DNA of 64,000 bases, taken from Streptomyces nitrosporeus. Lineage in GTDB: Bacteria; Actinomycetota; Actinomycetes; Streptomycetales; Streptomycetaceae. Below are positions 20,922-29,708 of the stretch, one piece after another (the first letter of the stretch is position 1; each line of letters starts with the position of its first letter). The notes beneath the pieces are model-generated. The model was not told where the DNA came from. It was given only the letters and a program-made list of their open reading frames with translations, and ran no database searches. The stretch covers positions 1,364,001 through 1,428,000 of the forward strand of contig NZ_CP023702.1 in NCBI RefSeq assembly GCF_008704555.1. Reading direction: 5' to 3'. The translations under genes were made by a program, and so were the position numbers.

Positions 20922-23900
20922 GTGTCACGCCAGGTGCTCACCGTCGCAGCGGACGGTTCGGGCGATTTCCGCACCGTCGCGGAGGCCGTCGCACAAGCTC
21001 GTACCGGAGCCATCGTCAGCGTCGGGCCCGGCCGGTACGAGGAGGCCCTCACCGTCTCCGCCGCTATCACCCTGACCGCGGCCGACGGGCCCGGCACCGC
21101 GGAGCTCGCGCCCCGGCGCGGGACCGCGCTGACCCTCACCGGCGACGCCCTGATGGTCAGTGACCTGGTGCTGCGCGGCCACGACGACGAGCTGCCGGTG
21201 GTCGACGTGCCGCGCGGACAGATCGCGATGGACCGGTGCGAGGTGCACGGCTCCTCCTGGGCGGCGCTCTTCGCGCGCGGCAGCGGTTCCCTGGCGCTGC
21301 GCGAGTGCCGGGTGAGCAATCCGGCGGGGGCGGGCATGGTGTCGACCTCCGCGAACGAGAGCTTCCTGGAGGACTGCCTCGTCGAGCACCTGGGCACGTC
21401 CGCGGTGGTGGCCGGGGAACGCGGGCGGATCACCGTGCGCGGCAGCCGGCTGCGCGACACCCGGGGCAACGGCGTGCTGACGAACGGTCAGGCACATGTG
21501 CTCCTGGAGGACTGCGAGATATCCGCGGCCGACAAACCCGGGGTCGCCGTCGAGGAGGACAGCAGCGCGCGGATGGTGCGCGGCACGGTCCGCGAAGCGG
21601 TCGTGGGGGTGTACGTCAGCTCCACCGGGCCCACCGTGCTGGAGGAGGTGAAGGTCACCGACACCACCGGGCACGGGTTCGTGCTGGGGGCCGGGAGTTC
21701 CCCCACCGTGACCGGCTGCCGCACCGAACGGACCGCCGGGCACGGGCTGCTGGTGACGGAGCGCAGCCGGGGCGTCTTCAAGGACTGTGTGTTCGCCGCC
21801 GCCCAGGACGCGGGCATCCGGGTGAACGGGTTCTCGTCGCCGGTGATGACCGGGACCCTGGTACAGGACGCGAAGGCCGTCGGGGTGCTGCTCGACGAGG
21901 ACTCGGCCGCCGAGCTGGACCGGCTGGAGGTGCGGGACTCGGGGGCGTCCGGGATCGTCGTGCGGGCCGGCGCCAACCCGTTGCTGCGCCGTGCGGTCGT
22001 CACCCGGTCCGCCTCGCACGGGGTGGAGGTCCTCAAGGACGGGCGGGGGCGGCTGGAGGAGTGTGTCGTCGAGGCTTCCGGCGGGTCCGCCGTGCACGTG
22101 CTGGGCCACGGCAACCTGTACGTCGGCGGCGGCACACTGCGCGCCACGGGCGGGGCCGGCGTCCACGTCGGCGCCCTCGGCACGCTCACCCTGCGCGACA
22201 CCTCCGTCGACGCGGCGGCCGGAGCGGGCGTCCTGGTCGAGGCGGAGGGTGAACTGTCCGCCGCGCGGGCGCGGATCACCGGTGCGGCAGAGCACGGGGT
22301 GCTGGTCGCCGCGGGGGCGCGGGCCTCGCTGAACGCGTGCGAGGTGTCCGGGTCCGGCGCCGACGGCGTACGGGTCGAGGGCGCCGATCCGGTGTCGCTG
22401 ATCGGCTGCGTGGTCCGGGACAACCGGGGCAGCGGGCTGCGTCAGGCCGTGCCGGGCGACCGGCTCGCCGTCGAGGGCCTGACCAGCGCGGGCAACGGCG
22501 TGCCGGACGCCTGGGGCAGTGCCGCCGGGGCCGAGGCGGCGGGCGACGGGCGGCTGCCCGGCGGAACGGTGCCCCTGGCGTCCGAGCCGGAGAAGGGCAC
22601 CGGGCCGGTGGCCGAACTCCAGTCGCTGATCGGTCTCGACGACGTGAAGCAGCAGGTCCTGACCCTGATCAATCTGAACCGGCTGGCCCAGCGGCGCGCC
22701 AGCCTCGGCATGCCGGCGCCGCCCATGAGCCGCCATCTGGTCTTCGCGGGTCCGCCCGGCACCGGCAAGACCACCGTGGCCCGGCTCTACGGGTCGATCC
22801 TGGCCTCGCTCGGGGTGCTGCGCTCCGGGCACCTGGTGGAGGTCTCGCGGGCCGACCTGGTGGCGCAGGTCGTCGGCGGGACCGCGATCAAGACCACCGA
22901 GGCGTTCACCAGGGCGCTGGGCGGGGTGCTGTTCATCGACGAGGCGTACACGCTCGTCACCGACGGCGGCGGCTCCGGTGCCGACTTCGGCCGGGAGGCC
23001 GTCGACACCCTGGTGAAGCTCATGGAGGACCACCGGGAGGACGTGGTGGTCGTGGCGGCCGGCTACCCGAAGGAGATGACCGGCTTCCTGGCCTCCAATC
23101 CAGGTCTGACCTCGCGTTTCACCCGCAGTGTGGAGTTCACCGACTACACCTCGGACGAGCTGGTCACCATCGTCGAGCGGATGTGCACCGGGCACCGCTA
23201 CGAGCTGGAGCCCGCGACGCGCACCGCGCTGCGCACGCACTTCGACGCCATCCCGCGCGACGCCGGTTTCGGGAACGGCCGTACCGCGCGGAAGGTGTTC
23301 GAGGAGATGGTGGACCGCCAGGCCTCACGGCTGGCGGGGCTGCCGGAGGTGAACGAGCGCGACCTGGTGGTACTGACCGCCGAGGACGTGGCGGTCGCGG
23401 CCCCCGGCGCCGAGACGTGCGACGATCCGCTGCTGCGGCTGGACGCGCTGGTGGGGCTGGCGGCCGTCAAGCGCGAGGTCGGCGACCTGGTCAACCTGCT
23501 GGCCGCCGCCCGCCGCCGCGCCGAGGCCGGGCTGCCCGCCCCGCGCATCAGCAACCATCTGGTCTTCGCGGGCCCGCCCGGCACCGGCAAGACCACCGTG
23601 GCCCGGCTCTACGGGGAGCTGCTGGGCTCCCTCGGGGTGCTGCCGCGCGGCCAGCTGGTGGAGGCGTCCCGGGCGGACCTGGTGGGGCGCTGGGTCGGCC
23701 ACACGGCGCAGCTCACCAAGGAGGTCTTCGAACGCGCGCTGGGCGGTGTGCTGTTCATCGACGAGGCGTACACGCTCACCCCGCACGGGGGCTCCTCATC
23801 GGACTTCGGGCAGGAGGCCGTGGACACCCTGCTGAAGCTGATGGAGGACCACCGTGACGAGGTCGTGGTGATCGTGGCGGGCTACACCGAGGAGATGGAA

Positions 23901-24224
23901 CGCTTCCTCGGCTCGAACCCGGGCCTCGCCTCCCGTTTCCCGCGCCACATCGAGTTCCCCGACTACTCCAGCGACGAGCTGGTCACCATCGTGCGCCAGG
24001 CAGCCGTCGACAACGGTTACGAGTGCGCGCCGGGGGCGGCCGGTGCCCTGCGCGCCCACTTCGACGGGCTGCCCAGGGGCCGGGCGTTCGGCAACGCGCG
24101 TCTCGCCCGGCAGACCCTGGAGCAGATGATGACCCGGCAGGCGGGACGGCTCAGCGCGGTCGCCTCGCCGAGCCTGGACGACCTGCGGCTGCTGCTGCCG
24201 GAAGACCTGCCGGCCGCGCGCTGA
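20922..24224 (+). CDS. Right-handed beta-helix protein with two CbbX/EccA-type AAA+ ATPase modules
   Basis: A 1100-residue cytosolic protein from GTG 20922, preceded by GGGAGG 8 bases upstream; the open frame continues to 20787 but only across leader sequence. Residues about 10-550 are a long series of parallel beta-helix (PbH1-like) rungs, each with a short hydrophobic strand and turns such as GHGL, GAGV, ASGI. Two AAA+ modules of the CbbX/SpoVK/EccA family follow, with Walker A GPPGTGKTT (K616 and K890) and matching GGVLFIDEAYTL Walker B motifs. Mycobacterial EccA has one such module behind TPR repeats, so the beta-helix may replace the TPR as a partner-binding scaffold. It sits directly before the mycosin gene, supporting a type VII secretion role. 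Confidence 0.88.
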   Translation: MSRQVLTVAADGSGDFRTVAEAVAQARTGAIVSVGPGRYEEALTVSAAITLTAADGPGTAELAPRRGTALTLTGDALMVSDLVLRGHDDELPVVDVPRGQIAMDRCEVHGSSWAALFARGSGSLALRECRVSNPAGAGMVSTSANESFLEDCLVEHLGTSAVVAGERGRITVRGSRLRDTRGNGVLTNGQAHVLLEDCEISAADKPGVAVEEDSSARMVRGTVREAVVGVYVSSTGPTVLEEVKVTDTTGHGFVLGAGSSPTVTGCRTERTAGHGLLVTERSRGVFKDCVFAAAQDAGIRVNGFSSPVMTGTLVQDAKAVGVLLDEDSAAELDRLEVRDSGASGIVVRAGANPLLRRAVVTRSASHGVEVLKDGRGRLEECVVEASGGSAVHVLGHGNLYVGGGTLRATGGAGVHVGALGTLTLRDTSVDAAAGAGVLVEAEGELSAARARITGAAEHGVLVAAGARASLNACEVSGSGADGVRVEGADPVSLIGCVVRDNRGSGLRQAVPGDRLAVEGLTSAGNGVPDAWGSAAGAEAAGDGRLPGGTVPLASEPEKGTGPVAELQSLIGLDDVKQQVLTLINLNRLAQRRASLGMPAPPMSRHLVFAGPPGTGKTTVARLYGSILASLGVLRSGHLVEVSRADLVAQVVGGTAIKTTEAFTRALGGVLFIDEAYTLVTDGGGSGADFGREAVDTLVKLMEDHREDVVVVAAGYPKEMTGFLASNPGLTSRFTRSVEFTDYTSDELVTIVERMCTGHRYELEPATRTALRTHFDAIPRDAGFGNGRTARKVFEEMVDRQASRLAGLPEVNERDLVVLTAEDVAVAAPGAETCDDPLLRLDALVGLAAVKREVGDLVNLLAAARRRAEAGLPAPRISNHLVFAGPPGTGKTTVARLYGELLGSLGVLPRGQLVEASRADLVGRWVGHTAQLTKEVFERALGGVLFIDEAYTLTPHGGSSSDFGQEAVDTLLKLMEDHRDEVVVIVAGYTEEMERFLGSNPGLASRFPRHIEFPDYSSDELVTIVRQAAVDNGYECAPGAAGALRAHFDGLPRGRAFGNARLARQTLEQMMTRQAGRLSAVASPSLDDLRLLLPEDLPAAR

Positions 24225-24272
24225 CCCGGTATGCCGAACCCCCTCATCCTGTACCGAATCGAGGAACGGCCC

Positions 24273-25466
24273 ATGCGCCGACCCGCCACCGCGCTGCTGC
24301 TCGCCACCGCCCTCGCCTGCCTCACGGGGCCGCCCGCCTCGGCCGAGGACGGGGATACGGCCGAGGTGGTCCTGCCGGGTGTGCCCGAGCAGCTCTCCGC
24401 GCAGCAGAAGTGCACCTCGTTCAAGGGGCGTGCCACCTCAAAAGCCCCGTGGACGCGCAACGCGCTCGCCCTGGACCAGGTGTGGGCGCTCTCCCGGGGG
24501 CGGGGGGTGACGGTCGCGGTGGTCGGCACGGGGGTGAGCGACGCGCCCGCCGTGCTGGCCGGCCGGGTCGAGGCGCTCGGTGGCGCGGACGAGGACTGCG
24601 TGGGCCGCGGCACTTTCCAGGCCGGGCTGATCGCCGGTGCCGTGCGGCCCGGCCAGGGCTTCGCCGGAGTCGCCCCCCAGGCGCGGATCCTCGCGGTGCG
24701 TGGCACCGGCACCCGCGGCGAACCGGACCCGGCCCGGCTGGCGGCGGGTGTGCGGGAGGCCGCGGAGGCGGGTGCCCGGGTGATCACGGTGACGGCGCCG
24801 ATGGACGGCGCGGACAAGGCGGTACGGGACGCGCTGGCGGCCGCCGCCCGCGCGGACGCCCTGGTGGTCGTGCCCGCGGCGGCGGACAGCGAACCGGCCG
24901 GCGCCTCCGGTGCGGCGACGCGGCCCGCGCCGGATCCCCCGGCCGGGGCGCTGGCGGTCCTCGACACCGGCCCGCAGGGGACCCGCCCGGACTCCGCTCC
25001 CGGCTTCACCCGCGCCGATCTCACGGCGCCGGGCGACTCACTGGTCGGTCCGGGGCCGGTGGGCGACGGCAAGTGGACGGGGTCGGGCGCCTCGATGGCG
25101 GCGGCGGTGACGGCGGGCGCGGCGGCCCTGGTCCGCGCCTACCACCCGGAGCTGACGGCGGATCAGGTGCGGTCCCGGCTGCTGCGCACCGCCTACCCGG
25201 GTGATGTTCCGGCCCTCGATCCGTACGGTGCGGTGGCGGGCGTCACCGCGAGCGCCGCTCCGGCGGCGGCCGCCCGGCCCGACCCGGTGCGCCTGCCCGC
25301 CGCGCCGGACACGCACCGCGCCCGCGCCATGGCGGTGCTGGTCGCGGGCGGGGCGGTGGTGACGGTGCTGCTCGTGGCGTTCCTGGCGGTGGTCCTGCCG
25401 CGCGGCAGGTCCCGGAAGTGGCGGCCGGGCCGGCTGGGAGCGGAGGAGCGGGCCGCCGTCCGGTGA
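24273..25466 (+). CDS. mycP: Type VII secretion mycosin-like S8 protein lacking two catalytic residues
   Basis: A 397-residue membrane-anchored subtilase homologue. ATG 24273 is chosen (GAGGAA about 6 bases before; the signal peptide MRRPATALLLATALACL starts there) rather than ATG 24231. A C-terminal membrane helix (MAVLVAGGAVVTVLLVAFLAVVL) ends in a basic tail, as in mycosins. The catalytic Asp position reads VAVVGTGV (G85) and the His position reads GRGTFQAG (R112), while Ser is kept in GASMAAA (S274). It is therefore predicted to be proteolytically inactive. Mycosins are known to stabilise the ESX membrane complex independently of catalysis, which fits a structural role. It lies 48 bases after the AAA+ gene. 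Confidence 0.85.
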   Translation: MRRPATALLLATALACLTGPPASAEDGDTAEVVLPGVPEQLSAQQKCTSFKGRATSKAPWTRNALALDQVWALSRGRGVTVAVVGTGVSDAPAVLAGRVEALGGADEDCVGRGTFQAGLIAGAVRPGQGFAGVAPQARILAVRGTGTRGEPDPARLAAGVREAAEAGARVITVTAPMDGADKAVRDALAAAARADALVVVPAAADSEPAGASGAATRPAPDPPAGALAVLDTGPQGTRPDSAPGFTRADLTAPGDSLVGPGPVGDGKWTGSGASMAAAVTAGAAALVRAYHPELTADQVRSRLLRTAYPGDVPALDPYGAVAGVTASAAPAAAARPDPVRLPAAPDTHRARAMAVLVAGGAVVTVLLVAFLAVVLPRGRSRKWRPGRLGAEERAAVR

Positions 25467-25501
25467 GCCGCCTTCCCGCTCGTACCGGAGCGGGGAGGGC
25501 C

Positions 25502-25532
25502 GGGTCCGGCCGCCGTGCGAGGCCCCGGACCC
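25502..25532. terminator. Hairpin between mycP and the convergent eccC
   Basis: GGGTCCGG (25502-25509) and CCGGACCC (25525-25532) pair around a 15-base loop. An imperfect stem (about 25471-25498) precedes it. Both lie between two convergent stops. Confidence 0.6.
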
Positions 25533-25550
25533 GCTGCTCCGCCCCCGGTG

Positions 25551-28500
25551 TCACTCCCCCGCTCCGCCCTCCGCCTGCCGGGCCGTCGCCAGCTGTACGA
25601 GCGCGGCCTTGCGGCGGGCGATGCGCAGGGCCCGGCCCGGCGGCAGGTTGCGGGGCTTGACGCTGTCGAAGACGTACCCCTCCGACGGCGGGCAGGACAG
25701 CTGGAGGGCCGGGGAGTTGACCTCCTGGAGCTTGCGCATCAGGGGGTCCATCCGGGAGGCGCCCGTCGCGGCCCTGGCGACGACGAGGTGGAGGCCGACC
25801 TCGAAGCCCAGCGGGAGGTGGGGCAGCAGGGGTTCGAAGGGGCCGTTGAAGGCGGAGCCGACCATCTCGTAGTCGTCGACCAGGACGAACAGACGCGGAC
25901 CGGTCCACCAGTCGGCCCGGCGCATCCGGGCGGGTGAGATGTCCTCGCCCGGTGCGCGGACGGCCATGGCGCGCCCCACGCCGTCGACGAGCTCGCGCAG
26001 GGGGTCGGCGGCGACGGCATGGCCGAGGCGGTAGGCCTCGGGGACCGCCTCGACGAGTTCGCGGCGGTAGTCGACCACCAGGACGCGGGCCTCGTCCGGG
26101 CTGTGCGCGGCCATGATCTGCTGGGCGATCAGGCGCAGCGCGCCGGTCTTGCCGCTCTCCGTGTCGCCGACCACCATCAGGTGCGGGCTCTGCTCGAAGT
26201 CGTGCCAGACCGGGGCCAGTTCCGCCTCGTCGAGCCCGAGGGGAATCCGCAGCGGGCGGGCCGCGTCCACGGCCGGGAGCGCGGTGGACGGCAGGTGCGC
26301 GGGCAGCATGCGGACCGGCGGCGCGGAGGGGGCGTCCCAGTTCTCGGCGACGGCCTCGACGAGGTCCGCGAGGGCGTCGGTGAGGTCCTCCGCCCGCTCA
26401 CCGCCGTCGATGCGCGGCAGCGCGGTGAGGAAGTGCAGCTTGTCGGGGCTCAGTCCGCGGCCCGGCACGGCGGGGACGGTGCCCGCCTTGCGGATGTCGA
26501 CACCGGAGTCCATCGGGTCGCCCATGCGCAGTTCCAGGCGGTTTCCCACCTGGTCGCGCAGGGCGGAGGAGAGTTCCACCCAGCGGGCGGTGCTGATCAT
26601 CAGGTGGATGCCGTAGTTGAGGCCCCGGGTGGCGAGGCCGTTGAAGACGGCGACGTCGTCGAACATGTCGTTGCGGACCGTGGACCAGCCGTCGACGACG
26701 AGGAAGACGTCGCCGAAGGGCTCGTCCGGGTACTCCCCGGCCGCGCGCCGCTTGCGGTAGGTGGACATGGAGTCGATGCCCTGCTCCTGGAAGAACACCT
26801 CGCGCCGGTTGAGCAGCGAGGTGACCTCGGCCAGGGTCCGGGAGATCCGCTCGGTGTCGAGACGGCCCGCGACACCGCCGACGTGCGGCAGCCCGGCCAG
26901 GCCCAGGAGCGCGCCGCCACCGAAGTCCAGGCAGTAGAACTGCACTTCGCGCGGGGTGTGGGTGAGGGCGAGCGAGGTGATGAGGGTGCGCAGGACCGTG
27001 CTCTTGCCGCTCTGCGGCCCGCCCGCGACGGCGAAGTGGCCGCCGGCTCCGGAGAAGTCGACGGTGAGCAGGTCGCGCACCTGCTCGAAGGGCTTGTCGA
27101 CGATGCCGACGGGGACGCGCAGCATGCCCCGGTCGGGCGAGCCGGCGCAGGTGAGGCCGAAGCCGGGGTCGGGGACCAGCGGGGGCAGCAGGGCGTCCAG
27201 GGCGGGCGGGGCGTCGAGCGGCGGCAGCCACACCTGGTGGGCGGGCGGGCCGCTGTCCCGGAGCCGCCCGATGGCCAGCGCGAGGAGGGACTCGCCGGAG
27301 TCCGGCCCGGTGGCCGCCGGTTCCGGGTCGGGGGTGACGGGCAGGGTCCGCGGCACCACCCATCCGGTGCCCCACGGCACCACCTGGCGGGCGATCTGCG
27401 CCTGCTGGACGCTGCCCCGCTTCGGTGTGTACGAGCCGGAGACGTACGCGGCACGGAACCGGGTGAGGGCCTCGACGCCGCTCTTGAGGTATCCGCTGCC
27501 GGGCGTGGGCGGCAGGTGGTAGGCGTCGGGGACGCCGAGGACGCCGCGGCTCTCGATGGCGGAGAAGGTGCGCAGGCCGATGCGGTAGGAGAGGTGGCTC
27601 TCCAGCTGGTGCATGCGCCCCTCCTCCAGCCGCTGGGAGGCGAGCAGCAGATGGACGCCCAGCGAGCGGCCGAGCCGGCCGATCATCACGAAGAGGTCCA
27701 TGAACTCCCGGTGCGCGGCCAGCAGCTCGGAGAACTCGTCGACGACGACGAAGAGCGAGGGGAGCGGGGCGAGCGGGGCGCCGGCGGCGCGCGCCTTCTC
27801 GTACTCCAGGACCGAGGAGTAGTTGCCGGCCCGCCGCAGCAGTTCCTGGCGGCGCATGAGTTCGCCGTGCAGGGCGTCCTGCATGCGGCCGACCAGGGGG
27901 GTCTCCTCGGCGAGGTTGGTGATGACCGCGGAGGTGTGCGGCAGGGCGTCCATGCCGAGGAAGGTCGCACCGCCCTTGAAGTCGACGAGGACGAGGTTGA
28001 GGGTCTCGGAGGAGTGGGTCAGGGCGAGGCCCAGGACCAGGGTGCGCAGCAGTTCGCTCTTGCCGGAGCCGGTGGCGCCGATGAGCATGCCGTGCGGGCC
28101 CATCCCGCCCTGCGCGGACTCCTTGATGTCGAGTGCGACGGGCATGCCGTCCTCGCCGACGGCGATCGGCACCCGCAGCCGCTCGCGGCTCTCCAGCGGC
28201 CGGCCGAACAGCCGCTGCGGATCGTGGCTGCGCAGGTCGGATATGCCGAGCAGGGTGGTGAGTTCGGTGTCGGTGGCGAAGGGCTCGGCGGTGACCACGC
28301 CTCCGCCCAGGCGGTACGGGGCGAGCCGGGCGGCCAGGGCGCGGGCGGCGACGGGGCCGAGCACGTCGGGTTCCCCGATCGGTGTCGTCTGCTCCTTGCG
28401 GTCGCGGTCGGTGCGCACCAGGTGCAGGCCGTCGTCCTGGAGGCGCAGCCGCAGGGTGCCGCGGGCGGGCTTCCAGGTGAACGAGCCGGAGAGGTCGACG

Positions 28501-29522
28501 ACGACCACGTTGCGGTAGCCGGGGCCTTCCAGCCGGTGGCCGCCGGGCACGGAGCCGCCGTCGACGACGATCACGGTGAAGGGCTCCTCGCGGCCCGGTG
28601 GCGTCTCCGGGTCGAAGGGCGGGCGTTCGCCGAAGTCGGCGCCGAGCAGTTCCTCCAGCTCGGCCAGTCCCGCGGCGACGGTGCGGGCGGTGCCCGCGCC
28701 GTCGCGCTGGTAGGCGTGCTGGGCGTGCGGAAGCCACTTCAGCCACTCCCAGTCGGCGCGCCGGGTGTCCGAGACGCAGAGGGCGACGGTCAGTTCCTCG
28801 GGTGCGTGGAAGGTGGCCAGCTGGGCGACCAGGGCCCTGGCCAGGGCGCGGGCCCGGTCCTCGTCGCCCTGGACCAGGATCCGCGACCAGGCGCGCAGGT
28901 AGAGGGCGATGGGCTGGTCCGGGACGGTGGCGTAGGCGCGGATGAAGCTGCGCAGGGCGTGCGCGGAGAGCGGTTCGAGGTCCTCGACGGGCTTGGTGGA
29001 CAGCGGGGCGAGGCGGGTGGAGAGCTTCTGCTCGCCGACGGCGACGCGTACCTCCGCGAAGTCCTCGTCCGAGGGCCGGCGCTCCCACTGCCGGCTGGTG
29101 CCGGCGAGGGCCCACAGGGCGCCGGGTTCGGGGTGCCGCCAGGCGAGCGCCTTCTGCTGTTCGGCGACGGTGCGGCGGATCTTGCGCCGGGTCTGCGCCA
29201 GGTACCGCAGGTAGTCGCGGCGCTCGCCCTTGAGCTTGCGCTTGCGCTCCCCGGCGCTGCGGATCAGCTGGCCGACGATCATCGCCACCGAGGAGAGCAG
29301 CATCAGGCCGATCGCGAAGTAGCTGAAGGTGGTGACCTGTCCGGGGCGGATGAACATCATCAGCATGGCGAGTGACGTCAGGCCCATCGGCAGGTACATC
29401 CACATGGCGGATGTGTTGGGTTCCGCCTCGGGGAGCGTGGGCGGCTCCTGGAGGCTGATCTCGCCGTCGGGCATGTCGGGGCCCCGTCTGCGGGCAGGAC
29501 GGCGGAACAGAACGGTGCTCAC
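25551..29522 (-). CDS. eccC: Type VII secretion ATPase EccC (FtsK/SpoIIIE type)
   Basis: A 1323-residue membrane ATPase, the EccCa and EccCb parts in one chain. Two transmembrane helices lie near residues 40-85 (MYLPMGLTSLAMLMMFI and YFAIGLMLLSSVAMIVGQLI). Three FtsK-like ATPase domains follow with Walker A motifs GATGSGKSE (K488), GGPQSGKST (K840) and GDTESGKTG (K1125). The last domains recognise the C-terminal signal of WXG100 substrates in known systems. The start is GTG 29522 with GGAGAGAAG upstream. It is transcribed opposite to the rest of the locus, divergent from eccD and convergent with mycP. Confidence 0.95.
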   Translation of the reverse strand: MSTVLFRRPARRRGPDMPDGEISLQEPPTLPEAEPNTSAMWMYLPMGLTSLAMLMMFIRPGQVTTFSYFAIGLMLLSSVAMIVGQLIRSAGERKRKLKGERRDYLRYLAQTRRKIRRTVAEQQKALAWRHPEPGALWALAGTSRQWERRPSDEDFAEVRVAVGEQKLSTRLAPLSTKPVEDLEPLSAHALRSFIRAYATVPDQPIALYLRAWSRILVQGDEDRARALARALVAQLATFHAPEELTVALCVSDTRRADWEWLKWLPHAQHAYQRDGAGTARTVAAGLAELEELLGADFGERPPFDPETPPGREEPFTVIVVDGGSVPGGHRLEGPGYRNVVVVDLSGSFTWKPARGTLRLRLQDDGLHLVRTDRDRKEQTTPIGEPDVLGPVAARALAARLAPYRLGGGVVTAEPFATDTELTTLLGISDLRSHDPQRLFGRPLESRERLRVPIAVGEDGMPVALDIKESAQGGMGPHGMLIGATGSGKSELLRTLVLGLALTHSSETLNLVLVDFKGGATFLGMDALPHTSAVITNLAEETPLVGRMQDALHGELMRRQELLRRAGNYSSVLEYEKARAAGAPLAPLPSLFVVVDEFSELLAAHREFMDLFVMIGRLGRSLGVHLLLASQRLEEGRMHQLESHLSYRIGLRTFSAIESRGVLGVPDAYHLPPTPGSGYLKSGVEALTRFRAAYVSGSYTPKRGSVQQAQIARQVVPWGTGWVVPRTLPVTPDPEPAATGPDSGESLLALAIGRLRDSGPPAHQVWLPPLDAPPALDALLPPLVPDPGFGLTCAGSPDRGMLRVPVGIVDKPFEQVRDLLTVDFSGAGGHFAVAGGPQSGKSTVLRTLITSLALTHTPREVQFYCLDFGGGALLGLAGLPHVGGVAGRLDTERISRTLAEVTSLLNRREVFFQEQGIDSMSTYRKRRAAGEYPDEPFGDVFLVVDGWSTVRNDMFDDVAVFNGLATRGLNYGIHLMISTARWVELSSALRDQVGNRLELRMGDPMDSGVDIRKAGTVPAVPGRGLSPDKLHFLTALPRIDGGERAEDLTDALADLVEAVAENWDAPSAPPVRMLPAHLPSTALPAVDAARPLRIPLGLDEAELAPVWHDFEQSPHLMVVGDTESGKTGALRLIAQQIMAAHSPDEARVLVVDYRRELVEAVPEAYRLGHAVAADPLRELVDGVGRAMAVRAPGEDISPARMRRADWWTGPRLFVLVDDYEMVGSAFNGPFEPLLPHLPLGFEVGLHLVVARAATGASRMDPLMRKLQEVNSPALQLSCPPSEGYVFDSVKPRNLPPGRALRIARRKAALVQLATARQAEGGAGE

Positions 29523-29628
29523 GCGGGCTTCTCTCCTCGGACCTGTTCGCGCCGGTCGCTGCCGGAAGGGTGATCACGGCCGGACAAAAGGGGACGGTCC
29601 GGCGCACGGTGTATGCAAACGGGTGTGC

Positions 29629-29655
29629 GACCTGACGTGAGGTCAACGGTAGTGT
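29629..29655. promoter_or_regulatory. Inverted repeat and -10-like hexamer between eccC and eccD
   Basis: GACCT-GACGTG-AGGTC (29629-29644) is a perfect inverted repeat followed by TAGTGT (29650-29655), a possible plus-strand -10, 54 bp before the eccD start. It is the only palindrome noticed in the 186-bp divergent region and could coordinate both directions. Confidence 0.4.
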
Positions 29656-29708
29656 GCGGAGATCCACTTCGGAATCCCGGCCCCTCGGAGAGGTGTGGCC
29701 CCGCCGCC

